DNA of 64,000 nt from Streptomyces sp. ISL-43 (lineage in GTDB: Bacteria > Actinomycetota > Actinomycetes > Streptomycetales > Streptomycetaceae): contig NZ_JAGGOT010000056.1 in NCBI RefSeq assembly GCF_018614195.1, forward strand, positions 1 to 64,000, written 5' to 3'. The notes below the pieces were generated by a model that made no database searches, was not told where the DNA came from, and worked only from the letters and a program-made list of their open reading frames with translations. Every line of letters starts with the position of its first letter. The first letter of the stretch is position 1. The position numbers were made by a program, and so were the translations under genes. Shown here piece by piece: positions 16,193-23,824 of this stretch.

Positions 16193-16840
16193 ATGGCCCG
16201 GCGATACGACTGCAACGACGCGACGGACCGCAAGACGGGCCTGCGTGAAGCCGCATCCGCCGTGCGCCGCGGCGAGCTCGTCGTGCTGCCCACCGACACC
16301 CTGTACGGGATCGGTGCGGACGCCTTCAGCGCCGAGGCCGTCGGTGACCTGCTCGCCGCCAAGGGGCGCGGCCGCAACATGCCCACCCCTGTGCTCATCG
16401 GCTCCCCGAACACCCTGCACGGCCTGGTCACGGACTTCTCCGAGCAGGCGTGGGAGCTCGTCGACGCCTTCTGGCCGGGCGCCCTGACGCTTGTCGCCAA
16501 GCACCAGCCGTCGCTGGCGTGGGACCTGGGGGAGACCCGGGGGACCGTGGCCGTACGCATGCCCCTGCACCCCGTCGCGATCGAGCTGCTGACCGAGGTC
16601 GGCCCGATGGCGGTGTCCTCGGCGAACCTGACCGGGCAGCCGGCGCCGGAGGACTGCGACGCGGCGCGCGAGATGCTCGGCGACTCCGTGTCCGTGTACC
16701 TGGACGGCGGGCCGACTCCGGGCATCCAGCCGTCGTCGATCGTCGATGTCACCGGGAAGGTTCCCGTCCTGCTGCGCGAGGGCGCGCTGACCGCCGAGCA
16801 GCTGCGCGAGGTCGTACCCGACCTTGAGGTGGCCCCGTGA
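16193..16840 (+). CDS. tsaC: L-threonylcarbamoyladenylate synthase (Sua5/YwlC/TsaC)
   Basis: This enzyme makes threonylcarbamoyl-AMP from threonine, bicarbonate and ATP, the first step of the t6A37 modification of ANN-decoding tRNAs. The 215-residue protein is a single YrdC/TsaC domain with LPTDTLYGIGADAFS at about residues 30-45, KGRGRNMPTPVLIGS, and the late VAVRMPLHP and VSSANLTGQPAP motifs. It lacks the extra C-terminal Sua5 domain. ATG start with GAGGAG upstream. Its stop overlaps the GTG of the next gene by 4 bp, so translation of the two is likely coupled. Confidence 0.95.
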   Translation: MARRYDCNDATDRKTGLREAASAVRRGELVVLPTDTLYGIGADAFSAEAVGDLLAAKGRGRNMPTPVLIGSPNTLHGLVTDFSEQAWELVDAFWPGALTLVAKHQPSLAWDLGETRGTVAVRMPLHPVAIELLTEVGPMAVSSANLTGQPAPEDCDAAREMLGDSVSVYLDGGPTPGIQPSSIVDVTGKVPVLLREGALTAEQLREVVPDLEVAP

Positions 16841-17472
16841 GCCCTGAGGGGCGTGGCATAGCCGGAGGAAGCGAAACCTTCCGCATACTCCACGTCAGCA
16901 CCGGCAACGTGTGCCGCTCGCCCATCACCGAGCGGCTGACGCGCCATGCGCTGTCGCACCGGCTCGGCGGGCTCGTCACGGGTGACCTGATCGTGGAGAG
17001 CGCGGGCACCTGGGGCCACGAGGGCGCGCCCATGGAGGCCAACGCGGCGGCCGTACTGGCGGACTTCGGGGCGGACGCGTCGGGGTTCACCGGGCGGGAG
17101 CTGCTGGACGAGCACGTCATACGGGCGGACCTGGTGCTGACCGCCACGCGCGACCACCGGGCGCAGGTCATCTCGATGGGGCACTCGGCGGGACTGCGGA
17201 CCTTCACGCTGAAGGAGTTCACGCGGCTGGTACGGGCGATAGACCCGGCGACGCTGCCGCCGCTGGACGACGGCATGGTGGCGCGGGCGCGGGCGCTGGT
17301 ACGGGCCGCCGCGGCTCTGCGCGGGTGGCTGCTCGCGCCGTCGCCGGACGCGGACGAGGTGTACGACCCGTACGGGGCGCCGATCACGTTCTTCCGCTCG
17401 ATCGGCGACGAGATCAACCAGGCGCTGGACCCGGTGGTCACGGCCCTGACGGGCGTGACCACTCCGCGCTGA
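16837..17472 (+). CDS. Low-molecular-weight protein-tyrosine-phosphatase-like protein with Ser at the catalytic Cys position
   Basis: This 211-residue protein has the fold signature of low-molecular-weight phosphatases and arsenate reductases. The P-loop reads HVSTGNVCRSP, whereas the family has V-C-x-G-N-x-C-R-S. The nucleophilic Cys is therefore replaced by Ser21 (codon AGC), while Asn24, Cys26, Arg27 and Ser28 are kept. The general-acid region VYDPYG (Asp177) is also kept. A Ser at this position normally abolishes phosphatase activity, so it may bind phosphotyrosine or another oxyanion without turnover. It overlaps tsaC by 4 bp (GTGA). Annotation as an active phosphatase should be treated with caution. 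Confidence 0.85.
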   Translation: MSPEGRGIAGGSETFRILHVSTGNVCRSPITERLTRHALSHRLGGLVTGDLIVESAGTWGHEGAPMEANAAAVLADFGADASGFTGRELLDEHVIRADLVLTATRDHRAQVISMGHSAGLRTFTLKEFTRLVRAIDPATLPPLDDGMVARARALVRAAAALRGWLLAPSPDADEVYDPYGAPITFFRSIGDEINQALDPVVTALTGVTTPR

Positions 17473-17549
17473 CCTTGGGCCTGCCGCGAGGCGCGATACG
17501 CGGCCTCGGCCTACAGTGGCTGGTACCCGGTACCCCCTGGAGTCGCGCC

Positions 17550-18782
17550 ATGAGCGTCATCATCGAGCCCACGAACCTGCTGCGGCAGCAGGACCCGCAG
17601 ATGGCGGACGTGCTCGCCGGGGAGGCGCAGCGGCAGGCGGGCTCGCTGCAGCTCATCGCCGCCGAGAACTTCACCTCTCCCGCCGTCCTCGCCGCGCTCG
17701 GGTCCGCGCTCGCCAACAAGTACGCCGAGGGGTACCCCGGCGCCCGCCACCACGGCGGCTGCGAGTACGCCGACCTCGCCGAGCGGATCGCCGTGGAGCG
17801 GGCCAGCGCCCTCTTCGGGGCCGAGCACGCCAACGTGCAGCCGCACTCCGGATCGGCCGCGGTGCTGGCCGCGTACGCCGCCCTGCTGCGGCCCGGGGAC
17901 ACCGTTCTGGCCATGGGGCTTCCCTTTGGGGGACACCTCACCCACGGGTCGCCCGCGAACTTCTCCGGCCGCTGGTTCGACTTCGTCGGCTACGGCGTGG
18001 ACGCCGAGACCGGGCTCATCGACTACCTCCAGGTGCAGGCGCTCGCGCACGCGCACCGGCCCAAGGCCATCGTGTGCGGGTCGATCTCCTACCCGAGGCA
18101 TCCGGAGTACTCCGTCTTCCGGGAGATCGCCGACGAGGTCGGGGCCTTCCTGATCGCCGACGCCGCCCATCCCATCGGCCTGGTGGCCGGCGGGGCCGCG
18201 CCCAGTCCCGTGCCCTACGCCGACATCGTCTGCGCCACCACCCACAAGGTGCTCCGCGGCCCGCGCGGCGGAATGATCCTGTGCGGGGCCGAGTTCGCGG
18301 AGCGGATCGACCGGGCGGTGTTCCCCTTCACCCAGGGCGGCGCCCAGATGCACACCATCGCCGCCAAGGCCGTGGCCTTCGGCGAGGCCGCCGGGCCCGC
18401 CTTCACCTCCTACGCGCACCGCGTGGTCGCCAACGCCCGGGCCCTGGCCGACGCGCTCGCCGCCCGCGGCTTCGCGATCACGACCGGCGGGACCGACACG
18501 CACCTGATCACCGCCGATCCCGCGCCGCTCGGCCTCGACGGCCCGAGTGCCCGCGGCCGGCTCGCCGCCGCCGGGATCGTGCTGGACACCTGCGCCCTTC
18601 CGTACGGGGACCAGCGCGGGATCCGCCTCGGCACCGCGGCCGTGACCACGCAGGGCATGGGCGAGGCCCAGATGGGGCGGATCGCGGAGCTGTTCACGGC
18701 CGCGCTGGCCGGCGGGGAGCCCGCGAAGATCCGTAGGGACGTCAACGAGCTGGTGGTCGGTTTTCCACCGTATGGGGCTTAA
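17550..18782 (+). CDS. Serine hydroxymethyltransferase family protein, divergent paralogue
   Basis: The 410-residue protein is a fold-I PLP enzyme of the GlyA family. SHMT interconverts serine and glycine with tetrahydrofolate. Family motifs are QLIAAENFTSPAVLAALGS, NKYAEGYPGARHHGG, NVQPHSGSAAVLAAY and the PLP-lysine site ATTHKVLRGPRGG (Lys233). The Asp/His motif reads ADAAHPIGLVAGG instead of the usual D-x-AH-x-AGLVA, and the N-terminus is short, so it is a divergent copy rather than the housekeeping enzyme. The ATG at 17550 is preceded by a TACAGT -10-like box at 17512-17517. It might act on another beta-hydroxy amino acid; the sequence does not decide. Confidence 0.85.
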   Translation: MSVIIEPTNLLRQQDPQMADVLAGEAQRQAGSLQLIAAENFTSPAVLAALGSALANKYAEGYPGARHHGGCEYADLAERIAVERASALFGAEHANVQPHSGSAAVLAAYAALLRPGDTVLAMGLPFGGHLTHGSPANFSGRWFDFVGYGVDAETGLIDYLQVQALAHAHRPKAIVCGSISYPRHPEYSVFREIADEVGAFLIADAAHPIGLVAGGAAPSPVPYADIVCATTHKVLRGPRGGMILCGAEFAERIDRAVFPFTQGGAQMHTIAAKAVAFGEAAGPAFTSYAHRVVANARALADALAARGFAITTGGTDTHLITADPAPLGLDGPSARGRLAAAGIVLDTCALPYGDQRGIRLGTAAVTTQGMGEAQMGRIAELFTAALAGGEPAKIRRDVNELVVGFPPYGA

Positions 18783-18898
18783 TAGGGACAAGGGGGATGT
18801 ACCGCAACCGCAATACCGCCACCGCGCGTCCCCGACAGCGAGTACATCGCAGCTAGTGTGTGGGGCTGAGATGGCCGGCGATACATCTGGGGCAGCCC

Positions 18899-20221
18899 GT
18901 GCGTGAATATCTGCTGACGCTTTGCGTCACGGTCGCGGTGACCTACCTGCTCACCGGGCCCGTGCGGAAGTTCGCGATCGCGGTCGGTGCCATGCCGGAG
19001 ATCCGCGCCCGCGACGTGCACCGCGAGCCCACGCCGCGGCTGGGCGGCATCGCGATGTTCGGCGGACTGTGCGCGGGCCTGCTGGTCGCCGATCACCTGC
19101 AGAACCTCAACGGCGTCTTCGAGCTGTCGAACGAGCCGCGCGCCCTGCTCTCCGGGGCCGCCCTGATCTGGCTGGTCGGGGTGCTCGACGACAAGTTCGA
19201 GCTCGACGCCCTGATCAAGCTCGGCGCGCAGATGATCTCCGCCGGCGTGATGTGCATGCAGGGCCTGACCATCCTGTGGATCCCCGTCCCGTGGATCGGG
19301 ACGGTCGCGCTCACCCCGTGGCAGGGCAACCTGCTCACCGTGGCACTCGTCGTCATCACCATCAACGCGGTGAACTTCGTGGACGGCCTCGACGGCCTGG
19401 CCGCCGGCATGGTCTGCATCGCGGCCTGCGCCTTCTTCCTCTACGCGTACCGGATCTGGTTCGGCTACGGGATCGAGGCGGCCGCGCCCGCGACGCTCTT
19501 CGCCGCGATCCTGATGGGCATGTGCCTGGGCTTCCTGCCGCACAACATGCATCCCGCCCGGATCTTCATGGGCGACTCCGGCTCGATGCTCATCGGCCTG
19601 GTGCTGGCCGCCGCCGCCATCTCCATCAGCGGACAGGTGGACCCGGACGCGATGGCGCTCTTCGCGGGCGGCGAGCGCAACGCGACGCACGCGATGCTGC
19701 CGGTCTTCATCCCGCTGATCCTGCCCCTGACGATCATCGCGATCCCGATGGCGGACCTCGTGCTCGCCGTCGTACGGCGCACCTGGAAGGGCCAGTCGCC
19801 CTTCGCGGCGGACCGCGGGCACCTGCACCACCGGCTGCTGGAGCTCGGGCATTCGCACAGCCGCGCGGTGCTGATCATGTACTTCTGGTCAGGACTGATC
19901 GCCTTCGGCGCCGTGGCGTACTCGGTGCACTCCACCTCGATGTGGATCGTGCTCGCGATCGCCGGACTGAGCGCCGTGGGCCTCCTGCTGCTCCTGCTGC
20001 CGCGCTTCGCCCCGCGGACCCCGCAGTGGGCGGAGCGGCTCGTCCCGCCGCGCTACCGGCACGCGGAGCGGGCGGCCGAGGCGGCCCTGCAGGACGCCTC
20101 CGCGGTGGAGCCGGAGCCGGTGCGGCCGATCGCGGCGGGTGTGTCCGGCGTCAACGGGGCGACCGCGGTAGGCCCCCGTTCGCGCTTCCCCGACCGGCGT
20201 AAGGCGGAGTCCTCGCGCTGA
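18899..20221 (+). CDS. Undecaprenyl-phosphate GlcNAc-1-phosphate transferase family protein (WecA/TagO-like)
   Basis: This 440-residue polytopic membrane protein belongs to the MraY/WecA superfamily, which moves sugar-1-phosphate from a UDP-sugar to undecaprenyl phosphate on the cytoplasmic side. It has about ten membrane segments. Catalytic motifs are GVLDDKFELD, INAVNFVDGLDGLAAG, FMGDSGSMLIG and DRGHLHHRLLELGHS; the last is the WecA/TagO-type His motif, which separates it from MraY. The GTG at 18899 starts the conserved REYLLTL; a TAGTGT box at 18854-18859 may be its -10. It probably starts a wall glycopolymer. It lies ahead of atpI but is separated by a 274-bp gap. Confidence 0.9.
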   Translation: MREYLLTLCVTVAVTYLLTGPVRKFAIAVGAMPEIRARDVHREPTPRLGGIAMFGGLCAGLLVADHLQNLNGVFELSNEPRALLSGAALIWLVGVLDDKFELDALIKLGAQMISAGVMCMQGLTILWIPVPWIGTVALTPWQGNLLTVALVVITINAVNFVDGLDGLAAGMVCIAACAFFLYAYRIWFGYGIEAAAPATLFAAILMGMCLGFLPHNMHPARIFMGDSGSMLIGLVLAAAAISISGQVDPDAMALFAGGERNATHAMLPVFIPLILPLTIIAIPMADLVLAVVRRTWKGQSPFAADRGHLHHRLLELGHSHSRAVLIMYFWSGLIAFGAVAYSVHSTSMWIVLAIAGLSAVGLLLLLLPRFAPRTPQWAERLVPPRYRHAERAAEAALQDASAVEPEPVRPIAAGVSGVNGATAVGPRSRFPDRRKAESSR

Positions 20222-20495
20222 CGCTCCGAGGGCATGTCCGACATGAACCCCCTTTACCAGACAAGCCACCGGCCTGTCGCGCACACACGGGCGGGTTAGC
20301 CCTCATGTGTGACAGTCAGCACACGCCCCGGGTAAAGCTCTCATCAAATACTTTGTGATACCGTTCACTAAACCCGGCGACAGAGCCGAAGGACCGTAGT
20401 GCGACGGTCCATTGGCCCGAGGTTCTCACTCGGACCGGGCTTACGCTCGTCCCGTACGAGTCCCGTGCCCCCACCACCACGCGGAGCAAACCGCC
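20222..20495 (+). promoter_or_regulatory. Promoter region of the ATP synthase operon
   Basis: No gene is seen in this gap. It becomes AT-richer around 20320-20375, where TTTGTGATACCGTTCACTAA lies, as expected for a promoter, but I could not assign a convincing pair of hexamers. An imperfect repeat GTGTGAC...CAGCACAC lies near 20306-20323. The atp promoter presumably sits here. Confidence 0.4.
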
Positions 20496-20933
20496 ATGCG
20501 GTCAGATGACGTCCGATCCCTCCTGCAAACCGCCGTACCCACGGCTGCCGCCGGCGCTCTCGCCGCCGTCATCAGTGGGCTGTTGGTCGGTGGCAAGGGG
20601 GCTGTGGGCGCCGTCGTCGCGACGTTGGTGGTGATGCTGTTCATGGGCATCGGGTTCCTCGTACTGCAGCGCACGGCGAAATCACTGCCGCACCTGTTCC
20701 AGGCCATGGGGCTCATGCTCTACACGGCCCAGATCCTGGCGCTCTTCGTCTTTCTCGCCGTGTTCAAGAACACGACCCTGTTCCACCCCAAGGCCTTCGC
20801 GATCACGCTCGTCGCCACCACCCTCGTGTGGATCGGCGCACAGGCGCGTGCTCATATGAAGGCCAAGATCCTCTACGTCGAACCGGACTCGATGAAGGGC
20901 GACAAGCCCGAAAATCCGGGGCCGAAGTCGTGA
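20496..20933 (+). CDS. atpI: ATP synthase accessory membrane protein AtpI-like
   Basis: This 145-residue protein has about four membrane segments in its first 110 residues (from AAGALAAVISGLLV to FAITLVATTLVWIGAQA) and a short charged tail. Position and hydropathy match the AtpI/Uncl protein that precedes atpB and helps c-ring assembly or ion homeostasis in other bacteria; sequence motifs are weak in this family. The ATG at 20496 follows GCGGAGCAAACC. A 226-bp gap before atpB, longer than elsewhere in the operon, leaves room for a second promoter; a TATCGT box at 20972-20977 is possible. Confidence 0.85.
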   Translation: MRSDDVRSLLQTAVPTAAAGALAAVISGLLVGGKGAVGAVVATLVVMLFMGIGFLVLQRTAKSLPHLFQAMGLMLYTAQILALFVFLAVFKNTTLFHPKAFAITLVATTLVWIGAQARAHMKAKILYVEPDSMKGDKPENPGPKS

Positions 20934-21159
20934 GGGGTAGGGCCGGAATAAGTGTGCGTTCGAGATGCTGCTATCGTCCGGTTCCAACTGCGGCATTGCG
21001 GGCGCGGGCATCTGAGCTGACGCCTGTTCCATCGCGAGGCTCGATGCCTGATAGCCGCCCCACCATCCGTTACACCAGTCCAGTGCCGAACCGCGGCTGC
21101 ACGCCGCGCCGACACAACGAGGTTGCCGTACCTATGCGCCACGCTGAAGGAGCCCTGCG

Positions 21160-21984
21160 GTGAGTGCTGCTGACATGACGCTCGCCTTCGATATCAACTG
21201 TCATTTCGAAGACGGCACTGGCTGCGGCTTCCCGGGCCCGACCCTGTACTCGTTCCTGTTCAAGCCGATCTTCGGTGACGGCGACAGCAGCCTGTACTTC
21301 AACAAGACGATGCTGCTGGCCCTGCTGGGCTCCGTCATCATCGTCGCCTTCTTCTGGGCCGCGTTCCGGAAGCCGAAGGTCGTCCCGGGCAAGCTGCAGA
21401 TGGTCGCCGAGGCGGGCTACGACTTCGTACGCCGCGGCATCGTCTACGAGACGCTCGGTAAGAAGGAAGGCGAGAAGTACGTCCCCTTCATGGTCGCGAC
21501 GTTCTTCTTCGTCTGGATCATGAACCTGTGGTCGATCGTGCCGCTCGCCCAGTTCCCGGTGACCGCCGTCATCGCGTACCCGGCCGGCCTCGCCGCGATC
21601 ATCTACGTCATGTGGATGTCGGTGACCTTCAAGCGCCACGGCTTCGTGGGCGGCTTCAAGAACCTCACGGGTTACGACAAGTCCCTCGGCGGCATCCTGC
21701 CGATGGTCATGGTGATCGAGTTCTTCTCGAACGTCATCGTCCGCCCCTTCACCCACGCGGTCCGACTGTTCGCGAACATGTTCGCCGGTCACACCCTGCT
21801 GCTGCTGTTCACCGTCGCCAGCTGGTACCTGCTGAACGGGATCGGCATCGCCTACGCGGGTGTCTCGTTCGTCATGGTGATCGTCATGACCGCGTTCGAG
21901 CTCTTCATCCAGGCTGTCCAGGCTTACGTCTTCGTGCTCCTGGCCTGCAGCTTCCTGCAGGGCGCGCTCGCCGAGCACCACTGA
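21160..21984 (+). CDS. atpB: F1Fo ATP synthase subunit a
   Basis: Subunit a forms the proton half-channels beside the c-ring in the membrane. The 274-residue protein has five or six membrane helices. The essential Arg lies in the FTHAVRLFANMFAGHTLL helix, and the last helix region FIQAVQAYVFVLLACSFLQGAL is family-typical. GTG at 21160 is chosen because AAGGAG lies 9 nt upstream; an ATG 15 bp later is less well placed. It is the first core gene of the operon after atpI. Confidence 0.97.
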   Translation: MSAADMTLAFDINCHFEDGTGCGFPGPTLYSFLFKPIFGDGDSSLYFNKTMLLALLGSVIIVAFFWAAFRKPKVVPGKLQMVAEAGYDFVRRGIVYETLGKKEGEKYVPFMVATFFFVWIMNLWSIVPLAQFPVTAVIAYPAGLAAIIYVMWMSVTFKRHGFVGGFKNLTGYDKSLGGILPMVMVIEFFSNVIVRPFTHAVRLFANMFAGHTLLLLFTVASWYLLNGIGIAYAGVSFVMVIVMTAFELFIQAVQAYVFVLLACSFLQGALAEHH

Positions 21985-22062
21985 GCGAGTTCGCTCCGCA
22001 AACCCCCCGAATCGTCCGGTGGCCAACCCCCACCGGTCCATGAAAGAGAAGGAAGAACTGGC

Positions 22063-22299
22063 ATGTCCCAGATCCTCGCTGCCACCGAAGGCGTCACCGG
22101 CTCCCTCAGCTCCGTTGGTTACGGCCTCGCGGCGATCGGCCCCGGCGTCGGCGTCGGCATCATCTTCGGTAACGGTACGCAGGCTCTTGCCCGTCAGCCC
22201 GAGGCTGCCGGTCTGATCCGCGCCAACCAGATCCTCGGCTTCGCCTTCTGTGAGGCGCTCGCCCTCATCGGTCTGGTCATGCCGTTCGTCTACAGCTGA
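22063..22299 (+). CDS. atpE: F1Fo ATP synthase subunit c
   Basis: The 78-residue protein is a two-helix hairpin that assembles into the c-ring rotor. The glycine-rich first helix (IGPGVGVGIIFGNG) and the loop ARQPEAAG are typical. The proton-binding carboxylate is Glu64 in FCEALALIGLVM; there is no sodium-type signature, so proton coupling is expected. ATG start after GAAGGAAG. It lies 78 bp after atpB and 41 bp before atpF. Confidence 0.98.
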   Translation: MSQILAATEGVTGSLSSVGYGLAAIGPGVGVGIIFGNGTQALARQPEAAGLIRANQILGFAFCEALALIGLVMPFVYS

Positions 22300-22340
22300 C
22301 GAACGCCCACGACTAGTCCGAATCGACGAAAGGCACTGAT

Positions 22341-22883
22341 GTGAACCTCCTGGTTCTCGCGGCCGAGGAGCCGGGTAACCCCCTCGTCCCGCCGATCCCC
22401 GAGCTTGTCATCGGTCTGATCGCCTTCGTCATCGTCTTCGGTTTCCTCGCGAAGAAGCTCCTCCCGAACATCAACAAGGTTCTGGACGAGCGCCGCGAGG
22501 CCATCGAAGGCGGTATCGAAAAGGCTGAGGCCGCTCAGACCGAGGCTCAGAGCGTGCTGGAGCAGTACAAGGCCCAGCTCGCCGAAGCCCGGCACGAGGC
22601 CGCTCGCCTGCGCCAGGATGCGCTGGAGCAGGGCACTGCGCTGAAGGAAGAACTGCGCGCAGAGGGCCAGCGGCAGCGTGAGGAGATCATCGCTGCCGGT
22701 CACGCCCAGATCGCGGCCGACCGCAAGGCTGCCTCTCAGGCGCTCCGCCAGGACGTGGGCAAGCTCGCCACCGACCTGGCCGGAAAGCTCGTCGGCGAGT
22801 CCCTTGAGGACCACGCCCGGCAGAGCCGCACGATCGACCGTTTCCTCAGCGAGCTCGAGGAGAAGGCCGAGGCCGCCCGATGA
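22341..22883 (+). CDS. atpF: F1Fo ATP synthase subunit b
   Basis: Subunit b is part of the peripheral stalk. The 180-residue protein has one N-terminal membrane helix (ELVIGLIAFVIVFGFLAKKLL) and then a long charged helix rich in Glu, Ala and Gln that forms the dimer stalk. GTG start after CGAAAGGCACTGAT. The stop overlaps the atpH ATG by 4 bp, so the two stalk subunits are probably translationally coupled. Confidence 0.96.
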   Translation: MNLLVLAAEEPGNPLVPPIPELVIGLIAFVIVFGFLAKKLLPNINKVLDERREAIEGGIEKAEAAQTEAQSVLEQYKAQLAEARHEAARLRQDALEQGTALKEELRAEGQRQREEIIAAGHAQIAADRKAASQALRQDVGKLATDLAGKLVGESLEDHARQSRTIDRFLSELEEKAEAAR

Positions 22884-23695
22884 ACGGAGCGAGCCGCGAC
22901 GCGCTGGCCACCGCCCGCGAGCGTCTCGACGCGCTGACGGACAACACGTCCGTCGACGCGGCGAAGCTCGCCGGCGAGCTGGCGGCCGTCACCGCGCTGC
23001 TCGACCGTGAGGTCTCGCTGCGTCGGGTCATCACGGACCCGGCGCAGTCCGGCGAGGCCAAGGCCGAGCTGGCCGGTCGGCTGCTGGGCGGCCAGGTGGG
23101 CGGGGAGACCCTCGACCTGGTGTCCGGCATGGTCCGGTCCCGCTGGTCGCAGTCCCGTGACCTGGTGGACTCGCTCGAGGAGCTGGCGGCCACCGCCGAC
23201 CTCACGGCGGCCCAGAGCGGCGACTCCCTCGACGACGTCGAGGACGAGCTGTTCCGGTTCGGCCGGATCGTCTCCTCGAACACCGAGCTGCGCGCCGCCC
23301 TGACCGACCGGTCGGCGAGCGCCGCCGCCAAGAGCCAGCTGCTGCGCAGCCTGCTCGGCGGCAAGGCGAACGTCGTCACCGAGCGTCTCGTCGCGCGTCT
23401 CGTCACGCTCCCGCGTGGACGTAGCCTGGAAGCGGGACTCGAGTCCCTCTCCACGCTCGCCGCCGAGCGTCGTGGCCGCATGGTCGCCACCGTGACCACC
23501 GCGGTTCCGCTCAGCGACGTGCAGAAGCAGCGTCTCGGCGCGGTGCTGGCCAAGCTGTACGGCCGCCCGATGCACCTGAACCTCGACGTGGACCCGACGG
23601 TCCTCGGCGGGATCGTGGTGCGGGTCGGCGACGAGGTCATCGACGGCACCATCGCGGACCGCATCGAAGAGGCGTCGCGCCGCATGGCCGGCTGA
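22880..23695 (+). CDS. atpH: F1Fo ATP synthase subunit delta
   Basis: Delta links the peripheral stalk to the top of F1. At 271 residues it is about 90 longer than the E. coli subunit, with an added N-terminal helical part, as in other streptomycetes; it is not the full b-delta fusion of mycobacteria. The conserved C-terminal region LNLDVDPTVLGGIVVRVGDEVIDGTI is present. It overlaps atpF by 4 bp and is separated from atpA by 129 bp that contain a hairpin repeat. Confidence 0.96.
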   Translation: MNGASRDALATARERLDALTDNTSVDAAKLAGELAAVTALLDREVSLRRVITDPAQSGEAKAELAGRLLGGQVGGETLDLVSGMVRSRWSQSRDLVDSLEELAATADLTAAQSGDSLDDVEDELFRFGRIVSSNTELRAALTDRSASAAAKSQLLRSLLGGKANVVTERLVARLVTLPRGRSLEAGLESLSTLAAERRGRMVATVTTAVPLSDVQKQRLGAVLAKLYGRPMHLNLDVDPTVLGGIVVRVGDEVIDGTIADRIEEASRRMAG

Positions 23696-23760
23696 CCAGC
23701 CACCAATAGAACAAAGCATTCCTAGCGGCCCGGTTGGGCCGTGCAGAACTTGCAGAAGAT

Positions 23761-23785
23761 TCCTGGGGGTCACCCCCAGACCCCT
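23761..23785 (+). repeat. CTGGGGG/CCCCCAG hairpin repeat, copy 2
   Basis: CTGGGGG at 23763-23769 and CCCCCAG at 23773-23779 form a 7-bp stem with a 3-nt loop, followed by ACCCC. The core and the CAGACCCC tail match the copy after lysA at 5739-5763. It interrupts the atp operon between atpH and atpA and may tune expression of downstream genes. Confidence 0.55.
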
Positions 23786-23824
23786 AAGAAGCTTCAGGCC
23801 CAACAAGGAGAGCAGGGAACCCAG

